A DNA stretch of 64,000 bases from Timema cristinae (GCA_039000515.1 JBCFYV010011172.1:75757250-75821249), one strand, 5' to 3'; positions 10,981-21,908 are shown, counted from the stretch's first letter. The notes: generated from the sequence alone by a model not told the origin. Numbers and translations: made by a program.

Positions 10981-12302
10981 CTATCTTGACAAGTTCTGAG
11001 CGCAGTGGAACAGGTCCAGAGCCGCGACCACAGAGTTAGTCAGTCTCAGTTCCATATCATGCACGACACTGCCCTTTAACTGTCCTATGATTCTCGAGCT
11101 GATCCTCGAACTCAATCCCTCCAGCTCTCCCAACTCAAACAGTTCCACCCTCACGTCTCCAAACTGCCCCAGCCTCAACTCACACAAACTCGTCACGCAG
11201 CCCCCATCCCCGATGTCTAAGGTCGTCTTGAAGGAAAAGGTGTTGACGCCGACGTGGCCCTTCACTTGTCCCTCGAGAGAGGAACCTTGGACCCTAACCT
11301 CGTAGCCGACGTCCATTGTTCGTAGACTTAGCGTGAAGCTGACCGTAAATGATGACTGATTCCTTACTACAGTCACGTCCGTGTTCCTTTGTATACTCGT
11401 TAAACTTTCGAACCAACCTCTCTCAGCTTGGAAACCCACCCTCATTTTGACGCCTTCACCAACATGTTGGTCATAGTCCTGATGAAAATCTTCCACAAGG
11501 ATATGCCCACTGTTCTTCATATCAGCTCTAACAATATCCAAAAGAGAGTCGGCCACGTTGTTAAGAGTCTCCGAAAGTTCTTCCGCGTAACCCTTGAAAG
11601 ATGTGACAGCCTCGGGGTCCTCTAGGATACTGTTTATAGGTAGTTTGGCTAAGATGGCAGTCAACTTTCGCTCAAACAGCTTGTCGAACTGGTAGGTCAA
11701 GTCGGAGAAGAAGGTTGAGCCAGTGACCCGATCACGCTGTCACTCAAGAACTCCTCGCTTATCATTTCACCTTCAGCTCGCTTGTAGAACACCTTCACGA
11801 CGACCTCTTGAGGGTCATACAAGAGCTCCACGTTGAGGGCTTGGAACGTGTCACCATCTAGAGTCAGCCCTACGATCCCAGACACCAATGTATCTTTCAA
11901 AGTTACACTGATGTTCCCCCTATCATGATCACCACAGTCCCCTCGGATGTCGAGCTGGTCCACCCTAAAGCTGATGGCGAGGTTCAGGAGTGACAGGTCA
12001 GGGACGACCTCGACCATCTTCAGGCGGGGGATGGAAATCAAATGGAGGTTGTACAATCTGACACTGGTTCTCTCATCAGCGCTGAAGAATATATCCTCCA
12101 GGGTGGTCTCCTCCGAGGTGTTGGTCCGGAGGTTGGCTCTGACAAGAGACGTAAACATCATCTCCCCTTCTGTCAGCGAAATCGCCAACGTTTCATCGAT
12201 TTGTATCGGCCAGTGGAACATCGGGAGGGCATCGCTCAGCGCCGTGGAGGCTACCAAGAGTAGCACCGCCAGTGAGGGCATGCTGCAGTATTCAGCAGAT
12301 GT
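10981..12302 (-). CDS. Secreted two-domain TULIP / group-7-allergen-like protein, frame broken
   Basis: Likely a secreted lipid-binding protein of the insect group-7 allergen (BPI/JHBP-type TULIP) kind. The first ATG in frame is at 12281, giving the signal peptide MPSLAVLLLVASTALSDA. Frame 1 runs to a TGA at 11697-11699 (194 residues). The second part continues in another frame to TAG at 10981 (about 240 residues). The two frames abut: frame 2 carries GSTFFSDLTYQFDKLFERKL across the frame-1 stop, which suggests one missing base near 11.71 kb. The C-terminal domain shows GWFESLTSIQRN, VSFTLSLRTMDVGYEVRV, the Cys pair GGCVTSLCEL and FGDVRVELFELG, a pattern I associate with group-7 allergen domains. 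N-glycosylation sites NTS, NIS and NQS are present. An acceptor TTTCCAG ends at 12303, so a 5' UTR exon probably lies upstream. It is clearly richer in GC than its surroundings. Alternatives are a recent pseudogene, an assembly indel, or a 47-base GT-AG intron. Confidence 0.65.
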
Positions 12303-12439
12303 CTGGAAACAATCCAAGCTCTCACAGATCTTACCTCAACCTTAGCCCCTTGGACTTACTACTCAAGTAACACCACAAACACAAGTTTTTATTGTTTTAT
12401 ATCATATTGTTACCTTACCAGGCTATCCGAATGTTTTTA

Positions 12440-12612
12440 CTGATAGAGTAGAGACGGGGAAGGTCGATTTCAGAAGAAATCAATCCGCATTTGAGTGGCT
12501 AAATAATGGGAAAACATTAAGCAAAAAACAGCCTCAAGAAATCCGACCAGGATTCGAGCCCCAACCTCTCCGTTACCGAGAAACTAGACAAGGTGAACCT
12601 GGCATTTAGTAG
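12440..12612 (-). mobile_element. S1 SINE, minus strand, partial
   Basis: The plus strand shows the reverse S1 body (GTAGAGACGGGGAAGG, CGCATTTGAGTGG) and the complement of the B-box (GACCAGGATTCGAGCCCC). The shared tail is absent. It lies just upstream of the TULIP-like gene's 5' end. Confidence 0.6.
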
Positions 12613-12835
12613 ATGTTATTACCGATGCGGGTAAGAATAAGTAAAATCAAAAAGTGACCAGCATCTTGGATTGACTACCCGGGTAGCAGGAATAACAAAA
12701 GAGATCACCAGCACCGGTGATCTAAGCTGATAAGTCTGTAACTAATCATATTATCCTAATCTATTCTTAACTAATTAAAGTGGGACGAAAGGGGATAAGA
12801 GGAAAAGAAACTGATTTGCAGTTTTTTTGGAAAAA

Positions 12836-13165
12836 TATTTTTTTGGCTCAAATAAATAAAATATTGCTCTAGTACAAACGCAGACTAATTTTATTCACAT
12901 GGGAACCCGAAAATTTATTGAATATCTTTCAAGGGTGTCCTAGAATTAATGCCAACTATTTTATTTCATTTAAAAAGTTTATCATCTAATTCAGTTATGC
13001 TAATGATGGATAATCAAGATTTGTTGATATCAACATTTGAAGAAAATTAAACTCTTTGTTTGTAATGGAGCAATATTTTATTTATTTTAGCCAAAAAAAG
13101 TTTTACCATAAAAACTGCCAAAGCAGTGGCCTTTTCTCGCGTACCCTCCATTCGACCTTAATTAA
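12836..13165. repeat. Direct duplication, copy A (empty site)
   Basis: It matches 14262-14880 over TTTCATTTAAAAAGTTTATC, GATTTGTTGATATCAACAT and CTCGCGTACC. It lacks the S2 insertion found in copy B and reads straight through AAAAAAGTTTTACCATAAAA. This makes it a natural pre-insertion reference for the SINE at 14533. Confidence 0.7.
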
Positions 13166-13284
13166 ATAAGAATCAAAATAAATAAGAAAAACATATCTAA
13201 ATATTGAATATTACCTTTTTATATTCTAAATTAACATACTAACATTAATTAATACTAACATTATTACCAAACTAAAAGAAATTA

Positions 13285-13600
<316 letters not shown>

Positions 13601-14261
13601 TATATGGACCACGTTTATAACTTGATTTTAAAAAGGTTTAAACGCGTACACATTAAAACTGCACTTGAAAATCCCAATTGGAAACATAACAGGCTTAATA
13701 GACTCACTAGACCTGAATTTTGATTGTAGACTATCCCCCATATATCCCAAGATAGATCTCTGGGTTCGCCAATGACACTAATTGTACTAATCATCTGACC
13801 CCAATGAGGGAGGCCCCCCAAGCAGAACCTGATTCGGAGGCGCATATCCCCCACCAACCTTTTATTTAGAATAGTGTATTTTTAAGTATGTTAAACTAAA
13901 ATACACGAATTGAAAAATACAACATTTATTATTTTTTGACTAAACAAAAATGCTTGCAAGAAAAAAATCATTCACTCTTGTGGTATAAAATCACACTCTG
14001 TGTCACTTTTAGTATTATTAAATAATTTATAATAAACATATATATATATAAACAAAATACTTTTTTGTTAAAAAAACACAAAAAAGAAATCCTCATAATT
14101 CGGTATACGTTTACATAATCATTTTAGAATGTAACTTTTCTCTCTTTTAAGTTTAGCAAATCTGTCAATATTAAATTCATAGTCTAATAAGTGAATAACA
14201 TCGTTTTCTATAAACATAAGTGGCAAATCTATTAAATGCAACTGACTTAATGAAATTGGTA

Positions 14262-14880
14262 ATTTTGTGGTAAAAATAAATCAAATAATAACTCTCCAGT
14301 AGAAACATTTAGTTTAATTTTATTCACGTGGTGCTATCAACAGTTCTTGAATATCTGTGAAGGATGTCCTGGAATTTCATGAATTTTTCTCTTCATTTAA
14401 AAAGTTTATCATATAATTCAGCTATGCTCATGATGGATATTCAGGATTTGTTGACATCAACATGTGAAGAAAATTAAGCTCTATGTTTGTACCGAAGCTT
14501 TATTTAATTTTGCAAAAAAGTGTTTTGCTATATTATTATTAGCACCGCGTCTTACTACCCATTCGGGTTGTACGTACTTACGCTAATGTGTAATGGTAGG
14601 GTGATTGAGAGATGAAATGGAGGATCTACAGTTTAACGTGGAATCCGAACCACGGTGGAGGCCTGGCAATCTACACATTCACATGTTGTGATTGATACAC
14701 GTCTTGTCAGAGATTGGAAGGGTTTGGCAATCAGATAAATCTGTGCCGGGACCGAGGATTGAACCCCGGACTCCCAACACAGAAGTCGGACACCTTAACC
14801 CTAGACCGGCAGGCCACTTGGGTTTTGCTATAAAAATTGCAAAAACACTGCTCTTAACTCGCGTTCCAGATATACACACT
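14262..14880. repeat. Direct duplication, copy B, split by an S2 SINE
   Basis: Second copy of the 12836-13165 segment, 1.4 kb away in the same orientation. The match continues on both sides of the S2 insertion (left part to 14532, right part from 14822). It is probably a dispersed or locally duplicated element of unknown class. Confidence 0.65.
14533..14821 (-). mobile_element. S2 tRNA-derived SINE, full length, 11-bp TSD
   Basis: On the plus strand it starts with TTATTATT (its tail) and AGCACCGCGTCTTACTACCC, and ends in the complement of the tRNA-like head (CTAGACCGGCAGGCCACTT). GTTTTGCTATA is duplicated exactly at 14522-14532 and 14822-14832, and the paralogous empty site is at about 13100. 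The 66- and 99-codon frames here translate the SINE. Confidence 0.92.
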
Positions 14881-14989
14881 TTACGAATTTTACATCCAAT
14901 ACTGTTCCCAGCCTATGGCTGTTTTCTATTCAAAATATATATTTTACACTACCGGCTGGATAGGCTGGTCTTAGCTTCATATGCCTTTT

Positions 14990-15160
14990 AATCTTACTTA
15001 AAACTAAGACAGGTACAGCATCCAGTCCCTGGCCATTAATTCATCAATGTGAAAGGGTGAACCCATATTTCAACAATGATTTTTTTTGTCATGTCGGGAA
15101 TCAAACCTGGGAGCCTTAGCTCAGTAGACAGTCACGCTACCAACTGAGCTACCACTTTAC
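14990..15160 (-). mobile_element. S3 tRNA-headed SINE, minus strand
   Basis: The reverse complement reads GTAGCTCAGTTGGTAGCGTG (A-box) and CCAGGTTTGATTCCCGACAT (B-box), followed by a poly-A-like run and ATCATTGTTGAAATATGGGT. The same body follows the head at 16745-16930, so S3 is a real family, distinct from S1 and S2 and without their tail. Confidence 0.75.
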
Positions 15161-15625
15161 GAATAAAAGAACAAATAAAAGTCATTAATAAACTACCCTT
15201 AAGCAAAATGCTATAAAAAAATATTCAATGCAATTTGTCATGTAAAATACTCCAAAATACCCAGTTAGAGCTTAATCTTTAGAAGCACTTTTTAAAATAG
15301 CTCGAATTTTGAAAAATCAGTCATCAGTAAACTACCCTTAGTTTGAGGGCTAGGAAAAAATTTAAAACATGGTCTTGAGCAAAAGACCTATAAAATCTAA
15401 ACATAACATTTGAACAAAATACATAAAACCGTTTTGTATCCGTGGCCAGGTATATATATAGATATACGACAAAAATGGGGACAAAGACATATTGTAAAGT
15501 TCATCTTTTTTGGGTTTGGGTTCTCATAAAACGTGAAGATTCACCAACATCTCGAGATAGTATTGTATTCACGATTACACTACTTTCTCTTAATATGAGA
15601 AAGTAAAAGAGTAAACGCATCTAAT
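15160..15625 (+). mobile_element. R1 dispersed element, copy 2, best-preserved hairpin
   Basis: Internal units carry AATAAACTACCCTTA and AAAATCAGTCATCAGTAAAC; the right part carries TTTGTATCCGTGGCCAGG and TCATAAAACGTGAAGATTCACC. The terminal hairpin is perfect: ACTTTCTC (15582-15589), a 7-base loop, GAGAAAGT (15597-15604), then AAAAG. Confidence 0.65.
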
Positions 15626-15703
15626 TTTTGCGATGATACTTTTTTTTTTTGCTCGCTATCTTACAGGTAGATAAGGTATTGTGGTCGTCAAAAAAAAAAA
15701 TTG

Positions 15704-15983
15704 TTGGTGACCTGTCGGTCTAGGGGTAAGGTGTCAGACTTCTGTGCTGGCGGCCGGGGTTCAATCCTTGGTCCCAGCACAGATTTATCTGATTTCCAAA
15801 CCCTTCCTTCACCTCTGACAAGACATCTTGTGAATGTGGGGAATGCCAGGTCTCCACCGTGGTTCGGATTCCACGTTAAACTGTAGGTCCTCCATTTCAT
15901 CTCGCAATCACCCTACCATTACACATTAGCGTAAGTGCGTGTAACCCGAACGGGTAGTAAGACGCGGTGCTAATAATAATAAT
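15704..15983 (+). mobile_element. S2 SINE, full length, 11-bp TSD
   Basis: A complete head is present: CGGTCTAGGGGTAAGGTGTC (A-box region) and CGGGGTTCAATCCTTGG (B-box). The body CCACCGTGGTTCGGATTCCA and the full shared tail follow. AAAAAAAATTG flanks both sides (15693-15703 and 15984-15994). With the minus copy at 14533 it forms an inverted S2 pair about 0.9 kb apart. Confidence 0.92.
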
Positions 15984-15989
15984 AAAAAA

Positions 15990-16170
15990 AATTGCACTCA
16001 ATATTTTGATGGATTTCGACATTTAAAAAATAAAAAAAGGGTTTTTTGAATTCCCGTCTGTCTGTCTGTTTGTACCTCCAACTAGAGCCTAAACTATTTT
16101 GACAATTGGGCTAAAACTTGGTATCTAGGGTTTTCAGAGGGTTGCCCCGAGGCTTTTTTGATATTAGATA
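15990..16170. repeat. Dispersed repeat with CTGTCTGTCTGT and ACTTGGTATCTA
   Basis: Shares TTTTGATGGAT-TC-AC, CCGTCTGT and GCTAAAACTTGGTATCTA with 20860-21030 in the same order. It has no coding capacity and its class is unknown. Confidence 0.55.
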
Positions 16171-16199
16171 TCCAACCCTAAAATTAATTAATTAAATGT

Positions 16200-16740
16200 T
16201 CCTTAGTGCAATGTCATGTGAACTGTGAGTGAACATACTAGTACTGTTTCTTAGTACAAAATCATGATACCATTCTAGTACTGTACCTTAATAATATATT
16301 ATAGTGCCATCCAAGTACTGTGCCTTCTTATTACTTTGTTTCAGTGCTATTTGAGAATTTCAACAGAATACTTATTGCTTTGTCTTATGACAATCTTCGT
16401 ACTGTTCCTTAGTATAATATATAAGTACAATCCTAGTACTGTACATTAATACTAGGTAATAGTTCAATTCTTGTGTTGTGCCTTTAGTACTATGCAACAG
16501 TACCATCCTAGTGCTATGTTTTAGTACTTTACTATGTGATCCTAGTTGTATACTTGAGCACTATACAAAAGTACAATTATACTACTGTGCTTTAGTACTA
16601 TGTAACAGTATCATCCTAATTCTATGCCTGCGTGATATGTACAATTATAATACTATGCTTTAGTACTATGTAATAGTACCATCCTAATGCTGTATTTTAT
16701 CATCTGACATACTAATATTGTTTATTAATACTATATTGAT
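16200..16740. repeat. Degenerate tandem array, TAGTACTGT/TAGTACTATG motif
   Basis: The phrase ATCCTAGTACTGTGCCTTAG and ACTATGTAACAGTACC-like variants recurs at 45-65 base intervals, roughly ten times. A further one to two units lie at 17025-17085. The S3 element at 16745-16930 and its flank now separate the two parts. Confidence 0.7.
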
Positions 16741-16744
16741 GTAG

Positions 16745-16930
16745 TCCGACATTTTATCTCAGTAAGTAACGTGTCTGTCTAATGAGCTATAGATCCCTGT
16801 TTGATTCCTGCCATGACCGAAAAAAAAAATATCATTGCTGAAATGTAGGTTTAACCTTTTAAAGTGATACACTAACGGCCGGATGGCTGGGTGTTGTGTT
16901 TGTTGTGGATTTAATTTATTTCATAAGTTG
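16745..16930 (+). mobile_element. S3 tRNA-headed SINE, plus strand
   Basis: Head TATCTCAGTAAGTAACGTGT, B-box CTGTTTGATTCCTGCCATGA, then an A-run and ATCATTGCTGAAATGTAGGT, matching the minus copy at 14990-15160. It lies within the 16200-17085 minisatellite. Confidence 0.7.
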
Positions 16931-17089
16931 TGTGCTGATATAATCAGTCGGTTCATAAAGTACACTTTTAATACCTCAAATAAATGAAAGCTATATCATT
17001 GAACCATCTTAAGGACTACCCTATTTTGGTGCTATGTCATAGTGTCATCCTAGTACCATGCCTTATGGTAATTCTAGTATAACTAAACC

Positions 17090-18060
17090 TCACTACTTAC
17101 GTTCGAGAGTCCTTTGTTATCACAGGTATTAGCTTGTCTCCATGGTGGATACAAGGACATTCGCTAACCACAATTATATGATTCTCCTCAAATCACTTTT
17201 TTTTAAATTTAAATTAAAAAACGCGCTTACAATCAGACGAACTTGACTCAGCCCCGAGAAACACTTTCAACAGCTAAGCAACCACTAGAGCTCAAGGTCA
17301 GAAGATTCTGTAAGCTCGTACCCAATTTGAGGGGTGTGACGTTACCAAATGAACCGAGGGGATGGTTACTGGAGCAAGGTGGGTGGGGAAAGGGGGATAG
17401 GGGGTGATTAGAACACTGTTTGTGTAACTGGGCTAAGGATTGGTCTAGGGACAGAGGGGTTAGCCTATTTCAGTCTTTGGTTATTTATTACAACATACTT
17501 TCATTTTCTTGGCAGCCTTGAGGAGGCAGGAACAGGTTGCTATGATGTGCTTTAGAGCGTCAGCAAGGCACCAAGTCCCGTGATAACAATTAGAATGATT
17601 GCTTTTAGAGCTTGGATACCAAAACAATAAATTCTAGCGAACATGTACAGAAGCAGCTTGGTAGGAAGGACAGTTTAGAAAAAAAAAATTTGTATGTGCG
17701 GTCAACTTGATAGTCATTTTGAATATATACTGTTAGTAATATTTTAGAGGCAGGACTATTTATAATATGTAAAAAAAAAATGACGTCTGCATATCTCATA
17801 GCTTGACGTATCACTATATGAAATTAGTTTCAGTAACGTTTGAAAAAAGATCATTGCTGTTTCTCCTACCGGGTTTTTACTATGGCTACGTCATTTCCTA
17901 AACATCAAACTTTATTTTAAGCACTTAGTAAACATTGGTATCTAGATACATAATGTTCATTAAGGGCTTAAAATAATTGTCTTACACCAAGGAAGCTTTG
18001 ATGTTCTAATATATAATATGTATAGCACTGCATCTACTACTTGTTCAAGCTACACTCATA
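17090..18060. other. Spacer without recognised gene
   Basis: It contains one more balanced stretch (about 17220-17560, with G-rich GGTGGGTGGGGAAAGGGG) but no long frame, no splice-flanked exon and no repeat that I recognise. The 69-codon minus frame at 17605-17814 looks random. Confidence 0.35.
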
Positions 18061-18065
18061 TGCAA

Positions 18066-18282
18066 ACCTACTAATTACGCTAATGAGTTAAGGATGAGGA
18101 AGGCTGAATTTAGAGTAAGCGTACCCACATTTGCGTGGAGGTAAAATGGAAAACAATCTAGGGAAAACCCCTCTCAGAGCACTCGACCAGTATTCGATCT
18201 AAGATCTTCCTATCCTCGGTAGTCTAGTCACTATTATATTGTGAGAGTGACGCCTTAGACCATGTGGCCACCGAAGCAGGTA
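18066..18282 (-). mobile_element. S1 SINE, minus strand, tail lost
   Basis: It reads from TACTAATTACGCTAATGAGT to the complement of the head (CTTAGACCATGTGGCCACCG), which identifies the tRNA-Leu/Ser-like A-box. No target duplication was found. Confidence 0.7.
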
Positions 18283-18398
18283 TTTTCTAATATTCACGAA
18301 TAAGTTTACATCACCGTTGTACAATCCCTGCCATTCATGGTAGTGAAGAGGTTTTTCTCTGTTTAACTTATCCCACGTTTTTCTTTATTTTATTTTTA

Positions 18399-18626
18399 GC
18401 TCCGTGTCTTACTAGTCGTTCAGACTATACGCATATATACATAATTAATTATATTAATTTGTTAGGTTTGAGGAATATTGAACTTGCGCCCGCATTTGCA
18501 CGGAGGGAGAGTGGGAAACCATATAGGAAAAACACCCACCCACTGTACACCCCACCAAGTTTCAAGACACAATCTACCCATTATCCGTAGTCCAGTCTAT
18601 TACAAGAGTGACTCCTTAGATCAATG
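18399..18626 (-). mobile_element. S1 SINE split by a TIR element
   Basis: The tail (GCTCCGTGTCTTACTAGTCG) and body are here. The head stops at GAGTGACTCCTTAGA and resumes only at 19193 with CCATTTGACCACTGAAACGG, ending near 19222. The missing link is the insertion 18627-19192. Confidence 0.8.
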
Positions 18627-19192
18627 GTATTAAACATTTTTCGCTCGCGTACCCCCAACCCCCAAATATAATTTATCTTCAACTTCGTAGCCCCATAGTT
18701 ATTGGTGCGTAACGCAAGTTATACATATTTGGTAATCGAGATTGAAAATAATTAAAATAAATAATTACAGCCACAGTACTGTACATTTTATTTAGCACAG
18801 AGTCTTACTACCCGTTCGGATTATACATTTAAGTCCTAATTACGCTAATGGGTTAGGAATTGGGAAGGTTGAATTTAGAGGGAGTGAACCCGTATTTGCA
18901 TGGAGGGAGAGTGGAAAATCATTTAGGAAAAACCATCCCCATTTGACCGGAGCGAGATTTGAACCTTGATCTCCCCGTCCTCAGCAGTCGAGCTCAACAC
19001 GAAACTAGAGCGTTAGCTAACTACTCCACCGAGGCGGGTAAAGTAGTTTATTAAATAACAAGTTTTAAATGTAAAATATCTAATTTTATGTGTGCACTTT
19101 ATATATATTTTTAATTTGCGTCCCCCCTAAGGTTTCTTAGTGCACCCCCGGGAGTACGTATACATCAGGTTGAATATCACCCTCTAAACTCT
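18627..19192. mobile_element. hAT-like non-autonomous TIR element nested in S1
   Basis: The ends read TGGTATTAAACATTTTTCGC on the left and, reversed on the right, GGTGATATTCAACCTGATG: imperfect terminal inverted repeats of the CAGTGGTATTCAACCT type. Subterminal GCTCGCGTACCCCC and GCACCCCCGGGAGTACG also mirror each other. Flanks TCCTTAGA and GCCCTAGA look like a decayed 8-bp duplication. No transposase frame. Assignment to hAT is inferred from end sequence and duplication length. Confidence 0.65.
18793..19042 (-). mobile_element. S1 SINE nested inside the TIR element
   Basis: Full reverse copy from GTCTTACTACCCGTTCGGAT to the complement of the head (TACTCCACCGAGGCGGGT). The head is the GTAGTTGGCTAACGC subtype, unlike its host S1 copy, which has the TGGTCTAAGG subtype. 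It is therefore the youngest layer of this three-level nest. Confidence 0.85.
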
Positions 19193-19564
19193 GCCCTAGA
19201 CCATTTGACCACTGAAACGGGTCTCTGGTCTCCAAGTTATTCATGGTGCAGTTTAGCGTGTTTGTGTCTCGATAGGTCTGATCACGAATCTTACGTCATC
19301 ATTTTGTGCACAATCAGGAAACTACTTTGTACATAATTACTGTGCCTGCCAGGAACACTGGTTGCGGCTCACCTTGGCAACTCAGCAAAGGTCAAGTCCA
19401 CACAATGTTAGTACGAGCTACTGAAGTTGTTCTTTGGTATTTCAGGAGAGACTAATAGCCATGAGTGGTTTAGAGACGAGATAAAACTGGTAAATAAATA
19501 CGTGTAGGTTTTGGCCACTATCTAATGGTAAAACGGGGCAGGATCGGTGCCACATACGCCAGCG

Positions 19565-19760
19565 TTACCCTGGTGCAGGTGCCATTCAAGGAAGATTTTA
19601 TTTAGATGCAAGGGTTTTTCGGTGCAGGTGCTAGGAGGTATTATTTCAGTGCAAGTGTTATTCCAGAATAGGTTTCATAATAATGCAGGAGTTATTCCGG
19701 TTCATTGGTTATTCCATTTTATGTATGATTTCATCGCAGATGTTAATTCAGAAGTGGTAC
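19565..19760. repeat. Degenerate tandem repeat, GGTGCAGGTGTTATTCC motif
   Basis: GGTGCAGGTGCCATTC, GGTGCAGGTGCTAGG, AGTGCAAGTGTTATTCC and AATGCAGGAGTTATTCC follow one another at 27-55 base steps. This creates the 86-codon frame at 19547-19807, which is not a gene. Confidence 0.55.
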
Positions 19761-19818
19761 AATATCCCTTTGGATATTTAATTATACTTGAAAGTTACAA
19801 ACTCTAATGTTTCGTTTG

Positions 19819-19975
19819 TTGGGAATGCCAGGCCGCCACCGTGGTTCGGATTCCACGTTAAACTGTAGGTCCTTCATTTCATCTCACAATCATCCTACCA
19901 TTACACATTAGCGTAAGTGCGTATGACCCGAACGGGTAGTAAGACGCGGTGCTAATAATAATAATAATAATATTT
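19819..19975 (+). mobile_element. S2 SINE, 5'-truncated
   Basis: Starts mid-body at TTGTTGGGAATGCCAGGCC, continues through CCACCGTGGTTCGGATTCCA and ends in the full shared tail and an ATA run. Truncation at this body position recurs in other S2 copies (37076 and 37494). Confidence 0.85.
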
Positions 19976-20317
19976 ATTTTGTTGACAGTAGTGTTGATAA
20001 CTTGCTTCCACGTTGGAACTATGAGCTGCCCTGCATCATCAATACCCTTCTTTCCCCGGAATGGTGACACGTGAACAAAGGCACCAGTCTCATCTTGTAT
20101 GGTATGTTGATAACTGGGATTTGGGAATTAAATCTCGGCCAAGTTCACAAGGTTGTTTTTAAGTTTCCCTATATTCCTCTACGCAAGTGTGAGTGCACTT
20201 ACACTAAATTATACCGTCCTCATCCTTGCCATGTTAGCAGTAGTGTAGTTGAGGGTGAACTCGGAGAGTTACCGTTACCCTATTTTTTTTTCATTGGCTC
20301 ATGTTTAATATCTCTCG

Positions 20318-20568
20318 CTTCAGAGGCCACGTGGTCTAACGCGCTACTCTTGCAGTAGGCTAGACTGCTGATTACGGGGAGATAGAGGTTCGAATCTTGG
20401 TCGGGTATACTGAGGGTGGTTTTCCCTTAATGGTTTTCCACTTACCCTTCACGCAAATGCGGGTACACCTCCTATTAAATATAACCTTTCTTATCCCTAA
20501 AGCACGTTAGCGTAATTAGTACATAAAACATAAGCGTATAAAACCAAACGGGTAGTAAGACGTGGTGC

Positions 20569-20572
<4 letters not shown>
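20318..20572 (+). mobile_element. S1 SINE, full length
   Basis: Head AGGCCACGTGGTCTAACGCG, B-box GAGGTTCGAATCTTGGTCGG and tail AACGGGTAGTAAGACGTGG. Its usual ATA tail is replaced by a long TA run that begins at 20571. Confidence 0.88.
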
Positions 20573-20600
<28 letters not shown>

Positions 20601-20664
20601 ATATATATATAAAAAAATATATATATATATACATGTAACCCTCCTTCACCCTCACACACACCCT

Positions 20665-20699
<35 letters not shown>

Positions 20700-20702
20700 A
20701 TT
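20571..20702. repeat. (TA)n followed by (CA)n microsatellites
   Basis: Alternating TA from 20571 to about 20632 is broken only by short A and TT runs. A CACACA-rich stretch follows from about 20651 to 20702. It seems to have grown from the adjacent SINE tail. The minus-strand frames rich in Tyr-Ile and Cys-Val here are translation artefacts. Confidence 0.9.
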
Positions 20703-20839
20703 CTTTCACAGACAAAAGCGAAAAGCGTTGGCTTACATATTATTGACAGAAAATAGTATTAAATTAACTCGTCCCTGTTATACTCTAAATGTTACATGAA
20801 CAAATAGTTATATTGTTTTAATGTTTATTTTTTCATCAC

Positions 20840-21065
20840 CCCTCGGGTGTGATGGTCAACAATTCGCATTCAAGATTTTGATGGATGTCAACGTTTCAAA
20901 GTCCCTGAACCCGAAAAGGTGGTTTTGGCAATGCCGTCTGTTATTAGGACTAGAGACCAAACCATTTTAACTTTCAAGCTAAAACTTGGTATCTAAAGTT
21001 TTCACAGTGTTCCCTAGGGGGGTATTTTTATTGAAATTATCTCGTAATCCTTAAATTAAGGGAAA
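20840..21065. repeat. Second copy of the 15990-type dispersed repeat
   Basis: ATTTTGATGGATGTCAACGT, CCGTCTGTTATTAGGACTAG and CTAAAACTTGGTATCTAAAG match 15990-16170 in order and spacing. An extra upstream part reads CACCCCTCGGGTGTGATGG, a short palindrome. Confidence 0.5.
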
Positions 21066-21165
21066 CTTAAGGCGGAAAGGAAAAAACTGATTTGCTAAAA
21101 GTTGGCTCTAACGATTTTGATTAAATCTCGGATCTATGCACCTCTTAACATTACAAACACCTGCT

Positions 21166-21378
21166 TCAGTGGTCTAAGACATCTCGCGTTAGATTGGCCT
21201 GCTGATGACTGGTAGATCGGGTTCGAATCCAGCTCGGGACTACTGTGGTTGGATTTTACTAAATGGTTTCACCCTTTCCTTCAACGCGAATGCTTCCTTT
21301 CTCATCGCTATCCCACTAAAGACATTATCATTTATGCGTTTGGACAGAATGAGTAGTAAAACACTGTGATAAAAAATA
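21166..21378 (+). mobile_element. S1 SINE, old copy
   Basis: Head CTTCAGTGGTCTAAGACATC, perfect B-box GGTTCGAATCC and a worn tail GAATGAGTAGTAAAACAC. The A-box has lost part of the TGGCCGA stretch. Confidence 0.75.
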
Positions 21379-21729
21379 CTAACTAATCAGAGCATTTAAT
21401 TTTCCCGTGAAAATGACTTTGCGGATATTTTACTTCAATAGAAATTTACAATTTTGATCATTCCTCCGCAATTATTTGAGATACAAAATGTATAGGTTGT
21501 AAGTAAAATTTAGATAAAGGAGTAAGAAAGTTTATGCAATGTACAGTATTATTTTTTCATCACATAACTTTTGTTTACCTTTCCCTTTCCCTGGCGTCCT
21601 TAGTCGAGAAAATGAAGGGAGCTATTAACGCCATTTGGAACTTGGTGTTCATATTTTACGATTAAAAAACCTTTGAAAATCTAATATTTTTTCCACCACG
21701 TCTCTTTTCCCTGCTAGGCGATCTTAATT

Positions 21730-21908
21730 TATTACGTTATTAGGGTGGGTATTAGGAAAGTAGAGTTTAGAGAAAATGCAGGACCATTTGCTTGGAAGGA
21801 AAGTGGGAAGCCCATTAAAACATTCTCTTTACGCCCTTCCGGAACTCAAATCCCGACTTCTTTGTCACCGGTAAACCAGACTAGATGAACCTAGTCCGCA
21901 CACCCACC
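21730..21908 (-). mobile_element. S1 SINE, minus strand, old
   Basis: Reverse body AGGAAAGTAGAGTTTAGAG and GCTTGGAAGGAAAGTGGGAA, with the B-box complement GGAACTCAAATCCCGAC. The tail is missing. Confidence 0.65.

Noticed and set aside
12304..12335. A 32-base intron (GTAAGA...TTTCCAG) in the 5' UTR of the TULIP-like gene
   Set aside because: It is too short for normal splicing; the acceptor is probably real but pairs with a more distant donor.
14679..14991. Paired 66- and 99-codon frames on both strands
   Set aside because: Both translate the S2 SINE inserted at 14533-14821 and its flank.
20497..20715. Cys-Val-rich and Tyr-Ile-rich minus-strand frames
   Set aside because: They are translations of CA and TA microsatellites.
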